Origin: JAMXLO01 sp963776505
GTDB lineage: Bacteria; Pseudomonadota; Alphaproteobacteria; Acetobacterales; Acetobacteraceae
DNA: 64,000 nt
NCBI GenBank assembly: GCA_963776505.1
Contig: CAVZNH010000011.1
Span: 62,001-126,000, forward strand
Reading direction: 5' to 3'
Numbering within the stretch: the first letter of the stretch is position 1; each line of letters starts with the position of its first letter. This document shows positions 45,267 to 55,594 of the stretch, in pieces. The notes under the pieces were generated by a model that ran no database searches, was not told the origin of the DNA, and was given only the letters and a program-made list of their open reading frames with translations. The position numbers were made by a program, and so were the translations under genes.

Positions 45267-48197
45267 GTGCCGTTTCTCGACGCCCTGGCAGCGGAGTGGC
45301 TGCAACGCGCCGGCAGCGACCCGCTTGCCGTATCGCGCGGATTGATCCTGGTGCCGACGCGCCGTGCCGCCCGGGCGCTGGCCGAAGCATTTCTGCGCGC
45401 CTCGGGGGGACGGCCTCTGCTACTGCCGCGAATTACAGCGTTCGGTGCACTCGACGAGGCGCCGCTGACGCTGGCCGGCGCACTCGACCTGCCTCCGGCG
45501 GTCGAGCCTGCCCAGCGGCTGGCGGCGCTGACGCTGCTGATCCTGAAAATGCAGGGCGCGAACGGCGCGCCGCGGACGGCCGATCGCGCCTGGCCGCTTG
45601 CCGCAGAGCTTGCGGCACTGATGGATGAGGCGGAGCGTGCCGAGATCGATCTGGCTGCAGAGGCTGCCGCACGCCGCTGACCCCGCCTATGCCGCTCATT
45701 GGGCGCAGACGCTGGAATTCCTGCACATCGTCACGCTGAGCTGGCCCGACTGGCTCGCCGAGCAGGGACTGATGAACCCAGCGGCACGACTGGTCGCGCT
45801 GCTGGATGCGCAGGCCGCGGCCTGGGAAGCAAAGCCGCCGGTGGAGCGGGTGCTGGCCGCCGGCACCACGGGCGGCATTCCGGCGGTCGCGCGACTCTTG
45901 CGGATGATCGCCGCTTTGCCCAGCGGAGCGGTCGTGCTGCCAGGCCTGGACACGGGGATGTCAGAGCTCGCGTGGGAGGAGATGGGCGACGCGCATCCGC
46001 AGGCGGGGCTCGCCAGTCTGCTGCGCAGGCTGGGCGCCACACGGGGCGATGTCCATGTGTGGCCGGCGGCTGTTCCCGATGCCGCAACCGCGGCGCGCGG
46101 CGCGACGTTGTCCCGCGCACTGTTGCCCGCCAAGGCCTTGGTGGAGTGGCAGAACGCCGGCCCGGCGGCGGTCGATGGGCTGACGATGCTGTCGCCTGCG
46201 GATCAGCAGGAGGAGGCGGCGGCCATAGCCATGGTGCTGCGAGAGGCCCTCGACACGCCGGGCGCCACTGCGGCGCTGGTCACGCCGGATCGCGACTTGG
46301 CCGGTCGCGTCGCCACCGATTTGCTGCGCTACGGCGTGGTCGCGGACGACAGCGCGGGCGAGGCTCTCGCGGACTCTCCACCGGCGGTGTTCCTCCGACT
46401 GTTGGCCCGAGCCGTGGCGGAAGGGCTGGCGCCGGTCGCGCTGCTCGCGCTGCTGAAGCACCCATTCGCAGCGGCGGGACTGGCGCCGGCCGCCTGTCGC
46501 GCGGCGGCGCGCGCAATGGAACTCGCCTGTCTGCGGGGGCCGCGGCCGCGGCGTGGCTTGGCCGGGCTGCGCCGAGCGCTCGACCGGAACCGAGCGGAGC
46601 CCGCCGCAAAAGCATTGCTGGCGCGACTGGAAACCTGCCTGGAGCCGGCGCTGCGGATCGATACCGCGGTCGAGGTCGCGCCGGCCCTTGCCCTGGCGGC
46701 ACTGATCGAGGCGGGCGAGCGCCTTGCCGCGACCGACGAACTGCCAGGGCCCGCGCGCCTTTGGGCCGGGGAGGAAGGTGAGGCACTGGCGATCAGGCTG
46801 TCCGACGTGCAGGCCGCGCTGCCCCTGCTGCCAGACCAGCGGCACGACGTGCTGCCAGGGTTGCTGGATGCGGTGCTGGAGGGCGAGGTCGTGCGCAGCC
46901 GTCGGGCACTGCGTGGCCGCGGCGGGACCGAGCATCCGCGCGTGTTCATCTGGGGCCTGCTGGAGGCGCGGCTGCAGACAGCGGACGTGATGGTGCTGGG
47001 TGGGCTTGCCGAGGGTATATGGCCACCGGCGACCGATCCTGGGGCGTGGCTATCGCGGCCGATGCGCGCGACGGTGGGTCTCGCGTCGCCCGAGGAAATC
47101 GTCGGCCAGTCAGCGCATGACTTTGTGTCCTGCGTCGCGTCGGCGCGGACCATCGTGTTGTCCTGTCCACGGCGGCGGGACGGCGCGCCGGTGGTGCCGG
47201 CTCGCTGGCTTACGCGGCTGGAGACATTCCTGGCCGGGCGGGGGGGACGCTGCCGCAGCACCCGGCCGCCATGTGGGTGCGGGCACTGGACCAGCCGGTC
47301 GATGGCTCGCGGCCTGTGCGGCCGCCGCGACCTTGCCCGCCGGTCGCGCTGCGGCCGCGCAAGCTGTCGGTGACCGAGATCGAGACCTGGCTGCGCGATC
47401 CCTACGCGATTTTTGCACGCCACGTGTTGAAGCTGACGAAGCTGCGGCCACTCGACGAGGCGACGGATGCGGCGGATTACGGGACGCTGGTACATGGCGG
47501 GCTGCACCACTTCCTGGCGGAGTTCGGCGTGCGTTGGCCGGTCGACGCGCCGGATCGGTTGCGGCGCGCGATGTTGCGAGCGCTGGGGGAGGCGGATCTT
47601 CGCGAGGCTCTGACCGCCTGGTGGGCGCCGCGTCTGGAGCGGATCGCCGAGTGGGTTGCGGGGATCGAGGCGGAGCGCCGCGCCGTCCGCCCGCCTGTGG
47701 CGCTCATCGCGGAGGCGAATGGAACGCTGGAACTGGCGCGGCCAGGCGGACTTTTCCGGCTCAGCGGCCGTGCCGACCGGATCGAGCGGCGGGGTGAGGG
47801 CGGCCTTGCCATCCTGGACTACAAGACCGGCACCCCGCCGAGCCAGAAGGAAGTTGATGCCGGCCTGGCGCCGCAACTGTTGCTGGAAGCGGCTATGGCA
47901 GAGGCCGGCGCGTTCGGCGATCAGATCGCCGGGGCGGCGGAGGAACTGACCTACTGGCATCTGACTGGCGGCTTCCACCCCGGCGAGGAGCGCACGCTGT
48001 TCAAGGGCGATGCGGCGGCGATCGCGACGGCGGTGGCGGGTGCGCGTGCGGCGCTGAGTTCGTTGATCGACGCATATGACGCGCCGGACCGCTGCTATTT
48101 GTCGCATCCGCAGCCGGGGTATGCGCCGCGATTCTCCGACTACGCACAGCTCGCTCGCGTGGCCGAGTGGGCGGCGGCGGGGGATGAGGACGGATGA
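45267..48197 (+). CDS. addB: AddB, double-strand break repair nuclease/helicase subunit (two frameshifts)
   Basis: About 976 residues from the GTG at 45267. The family start LFTIPAGVPFLDALAAEWLQ would need a CTG at 45240 overlapping the murU stop, which may be the true start. Breaks lie near 45664 (extra T, CTGGC-T-GCAG) and near 47247 (G-run one short). Marks include GLILVPTRRAARALAEAFLR, LAEGIWPPATDPGAWLSRPM and a C-terminal PD-(D/E)XK nuclease domain with ARPGGLFRLSGRADRIERRG and LAILDYKTGTPPSQKEVD. With AddA it resects broken ends for RecA. Its ATGA-type 3' end lies 9 bases before the palindrome. Confidence 0.9.
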
Positions 48198-48205
48198 GCG
48201 GCTTG

Positions 48206-48308
48206 GTCACGGGCCCCCTCCCCCGCCCCCCTCCCGCAAGGGGAGGGGGAGTGGCGTGTGTTCTCCCCCTCCCCTTGCGGGAGGGGGCGGGGGGAGGGGG
48301 CCCGTGAC
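48206..48308. repeat. 103-bp GC-rich near-perfect palindrome at the addB/addA junction
   Basis: Two 46-base arms (48206-48251 and 48263-48308) are inverted copies with a single G/C swap (44 of 46 match) around an 11-base spacer. Each arm contains the same CCCTCCCGCAAGGGGAGGGGG core as the element in amgK (20 bases of it identical). The apparent addA start codon lies in the spacer. Confidence 0.85.
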
Positions 48309-51300
48309 CGCGCAAACGCGGAACAACTGCTGGCCTCGGATCCATCGGTGTCCGCCTTCGTCGGAGCATCGGCCGGATCGGGCAAGACCAAGCTGCTGAC
48401 TGATCGTCTGCTGCGTCTGATGTTGGGGGGCGCGGCACCAGAGCGCATCCAGTGCCTCACTTTCACCAAGGCCGCCGCCGCAGAAATGGCGGTGCGGCTA
48501 CAGAAGATCCTGGGTAAGTGGGTCACGCTGGACGACGCGGCACTCGCACGGGAACTGAAGGCGCTGCGCGTTGTGCCTTCGGAACAGACGCTGGCCAATG
48601 CACGCGCGCTGTTCGCTCGCGTGCTCGATCTGCCCGGCGGCATGCGCATCGGCACGATCCACGCCTTCTGCCAGTCGCTGTTGCGGCGCTTCCCACTCGA
48701 AGCGGCGCTGTCGCCGCATTTTCGCATCGTCGATGACATTGACGCCGAGGATGCACTGACCGAAGCGCGCGAGAACATGCTGTCGCACGCGAGCGCCCCG
48801 CGGATGCGTGCTGCACTCGACACGCTTGCCGGTCTCGCATCAGCGGATCAGTTCGGCCGGCACGTCGCGACGCTGCAGGGAGATCTTCCCCGACTGAAGG
48901 ATGCGCTTGCGCTCGGGGACAGGCTGGAGGACGCGCAAAAGCGGGCACTTGGAGTGACCGCGGCAACGGCGGATGAGATCATCGCGCTTGCGGTAAACTG
49001 GCAGGCGGAGCCCGCCCTGCGCGAAGCGGCACGCATCGTCCAGCGACTCGGCGCGAAGACGTGCGCCGAGCGTGCGGAGCGTATCCTCGGTTGGCTCAAG
49101 CTGGAAACGATGGAGCGCTGCGAGCACTGGTCGCACTGGTGCGAGGAGTTCCTCATCAAGGACGGCAGGCCCCGCGCGGTTAGCGGTTTCGCATCCAAGG
49201 CGGTGCTCGACGCACACCCAGATCTGGCGCGCCACTTCCTCGACGAGTGCGACCGCATCATCGCGGCGATCGATGCATGCCAGGCGCTGCGCGTCGCCGC
49301 GGTCTCAGCCGCGCTCCTGACGCTCGCCGCGCCGGTGCTGGATGCATACGCCAGGCACAAGGAAGCATCGGGGCTGCTGGATTACGATGACCTGATCGGC
49401 CGCACGTCCAACCTGCTGGTGGATCCGGGCGCGGCCTGGGTGCTCTACAAGCTGGACGGCGGTCTTGATCACCTGCTGCTGGACGAAGTGCAGGATACGG
49501 CGCCCGAGCAGTGGCGCATCGCACACGCGCTGACCGAGGAGTTCTTTGCCGGTGAGGCGGCGAGGGACGCAAAGCGCACCGTGTTCGCCGTCGGCGATCG
49601 CAAGCAGTCGATCTATTCGTTCCAGGGTGCCGACGTCGACGCGTTCGATCAGTCGCGCCGGCTGCTGCGGACACGCGTGGCAGCGGCGGGGCTGCGTTGG
49701 CAGGATGCGCAGCTCGACGTGTCGTTCCGTTCCACCCGGCCGGTGCTCGAACTCGTGGACCATGTGTTCGCCAATCCAACGGCTGCGGCCGGCGTGGTGG
49801 ATGCGGGCCAGACGCTGACCCATTACGCCGATCGGGCGCATCATGCCGGCGCGGTCGAGCTGTGGCCGCTTACGCCATTGCCCGATGCGGCCGAGCCGGA
49901 ACCCTGGGCGATGCCGGAGCAGAACCGCGGCCTGACCTCGGCGCCGCAGCGTCTGGCGGACACGCTGGCCGAGTGGATCGCGGGCGAAGTGGGCGGCGGC
50001 GTGAGGCTCGAAAGCAGGGGGCGGCCGCTGGGCCCAGGCGATGTGATGGTACTCGTCCGCCGACGCAACGATTTCGGTCGTGCCCTGGTTCGCGCACTCA
50101 AGTCACGCGGCGTGCCGGTGGCCGGGCTGGACCGGCTGATGCTGACCGAGCAGCCGGCGGTGCAGGACCTGATGGCGCTCGCCGATGCGCTGCTGCTGCC
50201 GCAGGACGATCTGACCTTCGCCTGTCTGTTGACCAGCCCGCTCGGCGGATTGTCCGACGACAGCCTCGCCGATCTGGCCATCGGGCGAAGCGGCCCGTTA
50301 TGGGAGACGCTGCGCGCGCGCGCCGAGGAGCGGCCGGACTGGCTGGCAGCGTGGACGTTTTTCGCGGCCCTGCTGGCGCGGGTGGATTACGTGTCGCCGC
50401 ATGCGGTGTTCGCCGAGGCGCTTGGCCCGCTTGGTGGCCGGGCGCGGCTGTATGGGCGGCTGGGCCCCGAGGCCGCCGAGCCGGTGGATGAGCTGCTGAG
50501 CGCGGCGCTTTCGTACGGTCGTATGCATCCTCCGTCGCTGCAGGGGTTCATTCACTGGTTGCGCCGTTCGGGCGCTGAAGTGAAGCGCGAGGCGGAAGGG
50601 GCGGGCAGCCTGGTACGCGTGATGACCGTGCATGGCGCGAAGGGATTGCAGGCGCCTCTGGTCATTCTGCCGGACACCACATCGCTGCCACCGGACGAAG
50701 GATCGATCCTATGGGCGACCGACCCGGCTACCAGCCGTGCGGTGCCGATCTGGTCGCCGCGTCGGGAAATGCGGTGCCTCGCCGCACAAAGCTTGCGCGA
50801 GGCGGCGATGCGGCGGCGGATAGAAGAACACAATCGGCTGCTCTACGTGGCGCTCACACGCGCTGAGGATCGGCTGTTGGTGTGCGGCTGGCAGACGCGA
50901 CGCGGGGTCGACGAGAGGTGCTGGTACCGGCTCACGGAGCACGGCTTCGACGCACTGCCGGGCGAGCGCACCTCGTTCGAAGCCTGGGATGGCGAGCGGC
51001 GGCGCTACGCCACTCCGCAGCTTGCGGAGCCCGACAGAGCAATGGGGGAAGCCGCTCCGCGCCAGGTCGACAGGCTGCCGCACTGGGCCGGCGGGGCACC
51101 GGATTGGCATGCCGCTGCACCCCCCATCGAACCCGGACGCCCGGAACGGCTCGCTCCCAGCCGACCGGAGAATGCGGAACTGGGGCCGGTGCCCGCGGCC
51201 GCGACGCCACTGGCCGCACGTGAGGCCGCCGGCAATCGGTTCCGCCGTGGCACATTGCTGCACGCATTGCTGCAGCACCTGCCTGATCTGCCGCCGGAAC

Positions 51301-51737
51301 GACGCAACGCAGCGGCACTCGCGTGGCTCGATCGGCCGGGCAATGGCATTTCGACTGGTGAGGCCGAAGAACTGGCGTGCGAGACGCTGCGGATCCTCGA
51401 CCATCCCGACCTTGCGCCGGCGTTCGCGCCGGGCAGCCGCGCCGAAGTGCCGCTGACCGGCCTTGTGGGCGGCGCCGTGGTCGGCGGGTTGGTGGATCGG
51501 CTGGCCGTGCTCGACCAGCGAGTGCTGGTGGCCGACTACAAAACCAATCGCCGGCCGCCAACCCGGATCGAGGACACGCCGATGCTGTATCGGCGTCAGA
51601 TGGCGGCCTATCGTGCCGTGTTGCGCGAGATCTTTCCCGGCCGCGCCATCGTTTGTGCGCTGGTCTGGACCCAGACGGCACAGGTTGTCATCCTGCCGGA
51701 TGAATTGCTTGACCTGACGACCGCGGTCCCCACCTGA
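48258..51737 (+). CDS. addA: AddA, double-strand break repair helicase
   Basis: 1159 residues from a GTG at 48258 inside the palindrome; residues 2-16 (FSPSPCGRGRGEGAR) are encoded by the repeat. The ancestral start was probably the ATG at 48194 overlapping the addB stop. UvrD-type motifs: Walker A FVGASAGSGKTKLLTDRLLR, QCLTFTKAAAAEMAVRLQKI, HLLLDEVQDTAPEQWRIAHA, AVGDRKQSIYSFQGADVDAF, VMTVHGAKGLQAPLVILPDT, LLYVALTRAEDRLLVCGW. C-terminal nuclease domain: RVLVADYKTNRRPP. Intact through its length. Confidence 0.94.
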   Translation: MFSPSPCGRGRGEGARDRANAEQLLASDPSVSAFVGASAGSGKTKLLTDRLLRLMLGGAAPERIQCLTFTKAAAAEMAVRLQKILGKWVTLDDAALARELKALRVVPSEQTLANARALFARVLDLPGGMRIGTIHAFCQSLLRRFPLEAALSPHFRIVDDIDAEDALTEARENMLSHASAPRMRAALDTLAGLASADQFGRHVATLQGDLPRLKDALALGDRLEDAQKRALGVTAATADEIIALAVNWQAEPALREAARIVQRLGAKTCAERAERILGWLKLETMERCEHWSHWCEEFLIKDGRPRAVSGFASKAVLDAHPDLARHFLDECDRIIAAIDACQALRVAAVSAALLTLAAPVLDAYARHKEASGLLDYDDLIGRTSNLLVDPGAAWVLYKLDGGLDHLLLDEVQDTAPEQWRIAHALTEEFFAGEAARDAKRTVFAVGDRKQSIYSFQGADVDAFDQSRRLLRTRVAAAGLRWQDAQLDVSFRSTRPVLELVDHVFANPTAAAGVVDAGQTLTHYADRAHHAGAVELWPLTPLPDAAEPEPWAMPEQNRGLTSAPQRLADTLAEWIAGEVGGGVRLESRGRPLGPGDVMVLVRRRNDFGRALVRALKSRGVPVAGLDRLMLTEQPAVQDLMALADALLLPQDDLTFACLLTSPLGGLSDDSLADLAIGRSGPLWETLRARAEERPDWLAAWTFFAALLARVDYVSPHAVFAEALGPLGGRARLYGRLGPEAAEPVDELLSAALSYGRMHPPSLQGFIHWLRRSGAEVKREAEGAGSLVRVMTVHGAKGLQAPLVILPDTTSLPPDEGSILWATDPATSRAVPIWSPRREMRCLAAQSLREAAMRRRIEEHNRLLYVALTRAEDRLLVCGWQTRRGVDERCWYRLTEHGFDALPGERTSFEAWDGERRRYATPQLAEPDRAMGEAAPRQVDRLPHWAGGAPDWHAAAPPIEPGRPERLAPSRPENAELGPVPAAATPLAAREAAGNRFRRGTLLHALLQHLPDLPPERRNAAALAWLDRPGNGISTGEAEELACETLRILDHPDLAPAFAPGSRAEVPLTGLVGGAVVGGLVDRLAVLDQRVLVADYKTNRRPPTRIEDTPMLYRRQMAAYRAVLREIFPGRAIVCALVWTQTAQVVILPDELLDLTTAVPT

Positions 51738-51763
51738 AATGTAACAGAACCATCGAGGCTGAG

Positions 51764-52090
51764 ATGAGCACGAACACCAAACCCGTCACCGACCAGACAT
51801 TCTCGACCGACGTGCTGAATGCCGATGGTCCGGTGCTGGTGGACTTCTGGGCCGAGTGGTGCGGACCCTGCAAGATGATCGGACCGGCGCTGGAGGAACT
51901 CGCGGGCGAGTTCGCGGGCAAGCTTACGGTCGCCAAGGTGAACATCGACGATAACCCGGTGACACCGAACAACTACTCGGTGCGCGGAATTCCGACGCTG
52001 ATCCTGTTCAAGAACGGCCAACCCGCCGCGACGCAGGTTGGCGCGCTGCCGAAGAGCCGGCTGAAGGACTGGATCGCGGCCAACATCTGA
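51764..52090 (+). CDS. trxA: Thioredoxin
   Basis: 108 residues with the active site VDFWAEWCGPCKMIGPALEE and the cis-Pro loop YSVRGIPTLILFKNG. GAGG lies 5 bases before the ATG and 26 bases separate it from addA. General disulfide reductase of the cytoplasm. In related genomes folC usually follows; here a block from 52.3 to 57.8 kb intervenes. Confidence 0.97.
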   Translation: MSTNTKPVTDQTFSTDVLNADGPVLVDFWAEWCGPCKMIGPALEELAGEFAGKLTVAKVNIDDNPVTPNNYSVRGIPTLILFKNGQPAATQVGALPKSRLKDWIAANI

Positions 52091-52268
52091 GTTCGCTGGC
52101 GACGAGTGGTGCAGGCGGCCTTCAGCCGAGGGCCGCCACCAGCGCCTTCGCGCGGCGGCCGTTGGCAATCGCGGCCCTCCCAGTGCAAGACGCAGACGCG
52201 GGCCAAGGTGATCGACCACCGAAGCAATAAGGGTTAGGCTGACCAATTCATTCAGGAACGCGCCAACA

Positions 52269-53534
52269 GTGACCGAAGCCATCCAGCTGACACGACTCCC
52301 CTCCGGCCTTACCGTCGTCACCGAACGGATGGAGCGGGTCGAGACCGTCTCTCTCGGAGCGTACGTCGCGACCGGCTCGCGCCACGAACTGGAGTCGGAG
52401 AACGGCGTCTCGCATTTCCTCGAACACATGGCGTTCAAGGGCACCGAACGTCGGTCCGCGGTGCAGATCGCCGAGGAGATCGAGGCAGTCGGCGGCCACA
52501 TCAACGCCTACACGGCGCGCGAGCAGACCGCCTATTACGTGAAGGTGCTGAAGGAGGACACGGCGCTCGCCGCCGACATCATCGGCGACATCCTGACCCA
52601 CTCCACGTTTGAACCGGAGGAACTTGAGCGCGAGCGCGGCGTGATCCTGCAGGAGATCGGCCAGGCCAACGACACGCCGGACGACATCATCTTCGACCAC
52701 TTCCAGGAGCATGCTTATCCGGCGCAGCCGCTCGGACGGCCGGTGCTGGGCTCCGAGCAGGGAATCCGGTCGATGCCGCGTACCATGCTGACCGGCTACA
52801 TGCGCAGGCACTATGCGGCACCGAACTGCGTGGTCGCCGCGGCTGGCGCGCTGACCCATCAGCAGGTGATCGACCTGGTCAATGTGCACTTCGCTGACCT
52901 GCCGCTCGACCCGGTGCCCGGGATGCAGCCGGCGCAGTACGGCGGCGGCGAGTTCCGCGAGGCGCGCGACCTGGACCAGGTGCACATCGTGTTGGGCTTC
53001 CCATCGGTCGGCTATGGCGACCGCGACTATTATCCGGCGCTGCTGCTCTCCACCCTGTTGGGCGGCGGCATGTCGTCGCGGCTGTTCCAGGAGGTACGCG
53101 AGAAGCGGGGGCTGGTGTACTCGATCTATTCGTTCAGCTCGCCGTTCCTGGACGGAGGATTGTTCGGCATCTACGCCGGCACTGGCGAGAGCGAGGCTGA
53201 GGAGCTGATGCCGATCACGCTCGAGGAACTGCGCAAGGTGCAGAGCGAGGTGACCGAGGCGGAGCTCGCACGGGCACGGGCGCAGGTGAAGGCCTCGCTG
53301 CTGATGTCGCTGGAAAGCACCGGCAGCCGCTGCGAGCAGCTCGCGCGACAGCTTCAGGTGTTTGGGCGGGTGATCCCGACCATGGAGACTGTGGGGAAGC
53401 TCAACGCGGTGACCACGGACGACGTGTGCCGCGCGGCGTCCCGCGTGTTTCGCGGCGCGCCGACGCTGGCCACGATGGGCCCGGCCGAGCGTGTGCCGGC
53501 GCTGGGCGAGATCATGGAGAAGCTGGCGGCTTGA
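52269..53534 (+). CDS. M16 family zinc peptidase (processing-peptidase-like)
   Basis: 421 residues from a GTG start (TEAIQLTRLPSGLTVVTERM). The inverted zinc motif HFLEH lies in ENGVSHFLEHMAFKGTERRS with the downstream Glu in LERERGVILQEIGQANDTPD. VLGSEQGIRSM and LLGGGMSSRLFQEVREKRGL are typical of the mitochondrial-processing-peptidase beta-like bacterial proteins. It degrades or trims peptides. Complete and active-looking. Confidence 0.93.
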   Translation: MTEAIQLTRLPSGLTVVTERMERVETVSLGAYVATGSRHELESENGVSHFLEHMAFKGTERRSAVQIAEEIEAVGGHINAYTAREQTAYYVKVLKEDTALAADIIGDILTHSTFEPEELERERGVILQEIGQANDTPDDIIFDHFQEHAYPAQPLGRPVLGSEQGIRSMPRTMLTGYMRRHYAAPNCVVAAAGALTHQQVIDLVNVHFADLPLDPVPGMQPAQYGGGEFREARDLDQVHIVLGFPSVGYGDRDYYPALLLSTLLGGGMSSRLFQEVREKRGLVYSIYSFSSPFLDGGLFGIYAGTGESEAEELMPITLEELRKVQSEVTEAELARARAQVKASLLMSLESTGSRCEQLARQLQVFGRVIPTMETVGKLNAVTTDDVCRAASRVFRGAPTLATMGPAERVPALGEIMEKLAA

Positions 53535-53583
53535 AGATCGGCCATGGCGGCCTAAACTAAGCTAAGCCAGCAAGGCCTCCGAT

Positions 53584-53820
53584 ATGCCGACCGTCAATGT
53601 GCATGCAGCCAAAAGCCAGCTCTCCCGCCTGCTCGATGCGGCCGTCTCGGGAGAGGAGGTCATTATCGCCAAGGCTGGGAAACCCGTCGTGCGGCTTGTG
53701 CCGATCGAGGCGAAGAAGGAGCGGCGCAAGCTAGGGACGCTAGCAGGTCAGTTCCGCGTCCCGGATGACTTCGATGACCCTCTGCCGGACGAGATGCTGG
53801 ACGCCTTCGAAGGGCGCTGA
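53584..53820 (+). CDS. Phd/YefM-type antitoxin
   Basis: 78 residues: PTVNVHAAKSQLSRLLDAAV, SGEEVIIAKAGKPVVRLVPI is the DNA-binding Phd/YefM N-terminal fold, and the acidic tail DDFDDPLPDEMLDAFEGR wraps the toxin. Its stop overlaps the toxin start (TGATG). It neutralises the PIN toxin and represses the pair. Confidence 0.92.
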   Translation: MPTVNVHAAKSQLSRLLDAAVSGEEVIIAKAGKPVVRLVPIEAKKERRKLGTLAGQFRVPDDFDDPLPDEMLDAFEGR

Positions 53821-54206
53821 TGCGCTTTCTGTTGGATACTCATCTGTTGCTATGGGCGCTCAACGAGCCGACGCGAATGGGCGAGACAACGCGGGATGCC
53901 ATCGAGGATCCCGCAAATGACGTGCTGTTCAGCACAGCCAGCATCTGGGAAGTCGCGATCAAGACGCGGCTCGGGCGTCCCGATTTCGCGGTCCGAGCGG
54001 AGACGATCGCAAAGGAAGCAATGGCGCGGGGCTTCGCCGAACTGCTGATCCGGTGGCAATCCGCCTCGATAGTGGCTGATCTGCCGATGCATCACCGTGA
54101 TCCCTTCGATCGCATTCTTTTGGCCCAAGCGATTACGGAGCCTGTCCATCTGTACACAGTGGATCGGAAGCTCGTGCCATATTCGTCGCTGGTTGTATTG
54201 GTCTGA
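53820..54206 (+). CDS. vapC: PIN-domain ribonuclease toxin (VapC family)
   Basis: 128 residues. PIN acidic residues are in MRFLLDTHLLLWALNEP (Asp6), SIWEVAIKTRLGRPDF (Glu), and HHRDPFDRILLAQAITEPVH with TVDRKL. VapC toxins cut tRNA or rRNA when freed from antitoxin. Coupled to the antitoxin by TGATG. It lies between the peptidase and pmbA genes. Confidence 0.92.
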   Translation: MRFLLDTHLLLWALNEPTRMGETTRDAIEDPANDVLFSTASIWEVAIKTRLGRPDFAVRAETIAKEAMARGFAELLIRWQSASIVADLPMHHRDPFDRILLAQAITEPVHLYTVDRKLVPYSSLVVLV

Positions 54207-54243
54207 GCGGAACAGCTTGCGACGCAACAGTGGAGCCGCAGTC

Positions 54244-55578
54244 ATGGCAACCAACTCGCTTGAACTCCTTGCCGACCTGATCGCCCGTGCTCGCACGGCC
54301 GGTGCCGATGCGGCGGATGCGGTGCTGATCTCGGGTACGTCGCTCGGGGTGCAGCGGCGGCTCGGCCAGACCGAGCACGTGGAACGCTCGGAAGGCCGGG
54401 ACCTCGGGCTGCGGGTGTTTCTCGGTCAGCGTGCCGCGATTGTCTCGTCCAGCGCCATCGATCCGGCCAGCTTCACCGAACTTGCCGAACGTGCTGTCGC
54501 GATGGCACGCGTTGTGCCCGAGGATCCTTATGCCGGGCTCGCCGACACCGCCGCTCCGCCTGAGACCGTTCCGCTCGACCTCGAGGATCCGGCCGAGCCC
54601 GACACCGAGGCGCTCGTCCGCCGCGCTTCCGCAGCCGAGGAGGCGGCGCTCGCAGTGTCTGGGATCACCAATTCCGAAGGCGCTGAGGCGGGATTCGGCC
54701 GAGCCGAGGCATACCTCGTCACGTCCGCTGGGTTTGCCGGCCGTCACGTTCGCACCAGCCACTCGATTTCGGCCAGCGCGCTGGCAGGAGCGGGGACGGG
54801 AATGCAGCGCGACTACGACTACCATTCCACCGTTCATCTGGCCGATCTGGATGATCCGGCGATCATCGGTCGCAGCGCCGGTGAACGGGCTGTCGCGAGA
54901 CTTAATCCCGCCCGGCCGCAGACTGCGAAACTGCCCATTGTGTACGATCCGCGCGTCGCGGGCAGCCTGCTGGGCCATCTGGCTGGAGCGATCAGTGGCG
55001 CCTCCGTGGCACGCGGCACAACCTTCCTCAAAGACCGCCTTGGCACCCGTATCTTCCCAGAGGGTATTGAGATCCACGACGACCCGCGCCGCGTCCGTGG
55101 CCTGCGGTCGCGTGCGTTCGACGGCGAGGGCACACCCACCATGGCACGCGATATCATCGCCGCCGGTGTGCTCACGACCTGGTTGCTCGACAGCCGCTCA
55201 GCCCGCCAGCTCGGCATGCGCTCGACCGGCCACGCGTCGCGCGGTACCGGCGGCCCGCCGTCGCCTGGACCGACCAACATGTACCTCGACGCGGGAGAGC
55301 TGACGCCGGCGGAACTCATGGCGGACATCAAGCTCGGCCTCTACGTAAATGAGATGATCGGTATGGGGGTGAACGGCATCACCGGCGATTACAGCCGTGG
55401 CGCCGCGGGCTTCATGATCCGCGACGGAGCGCTGGCGGAGCCGGTCGCCGAGATCACCATCGCAGGTCATTTGCTGGACATGTTCGCCCACCTCACGCCG
55501 GCCAATGATCTGCGTTTCCGCCGCGGCACCGATGCGCCCACAATTCGGGTGGACGGTATGACCATGGCTGGCGCCTGA
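54244..55578 (+). CDS. pmbA: TldD/PmbA family metalloprotease subunit (TldE/PmbA type)
   Basis: 444 residues from the ATG at 54244. Marks are GADAADAVLISGTSLGVQRR, LGQTEHVERSEGRDLGLRVF, LPIVYDPRVAGSLLGHLAGA, GHASRGTGGPPSPGPTNMYL, GLYVNEMIGMGVNGITGDYS, and GLYVNEMIG; no HExxxH zinc motif is present, as expected for the TldE/PmbA partner rather than TldD. The TldD-TldE pair processes peptides such as microcin-like precursors; TldD is not in the window. It follows the toxin gene by 37 bases. Confidence 0.92.
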   Translation: MATNSLELLADLIARARTAGADAADAVLISGTSLGVQRRLGQTEHVERSEGRDLGLRVFLGQRAAIVSSSAIDPASFTELAERAVAMARVVPEDPYAGLADTAAPPETVPLDLEDPAEPDTEALVRRASAAEEAALAVSGITNSEGAEAGFGRAEAYLVTSAGFAGRHVRTSHSISASALAGAGTGMQRDYDYHSTVHLADLDDPAIIGRSAGERAVARLNPARPQTAKLPIVYDPRVAGSLLGHLAGAISGASVARGTTFLKDRLGTRIFPEGIEIHDDPRRVRGLRSRAFDGEGTPTMARDIIAAGVLTTWLLDSRSARQLGMRSTGHASRGTGGPPSPGPTNMYLDAGELTPAELMADIKLGLYVNEMIGMGVNGITGDYSRGAAGFMIRDGALAEPVAEITIAGHLLDMFAHLTPANDLRFRRGTDAPTIRVDGMTMAGA

Positions 55579-55594
55579 GCCGGCCAAACCCCAT

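Noticed and set aside
46329..48107. A 592-codon minus-strand frame across addB
   Set aside because: Arg/Ala/Pro-rich shadow of a GC-rich gene; addB motifs are on the other strand.
52091..52268. Minus-strand segment after trxA that looks like a protein C-terminus (RAKALVAALG and a stop)
   Set aside because: No upstream frame or homology to support it; at most a remnant.
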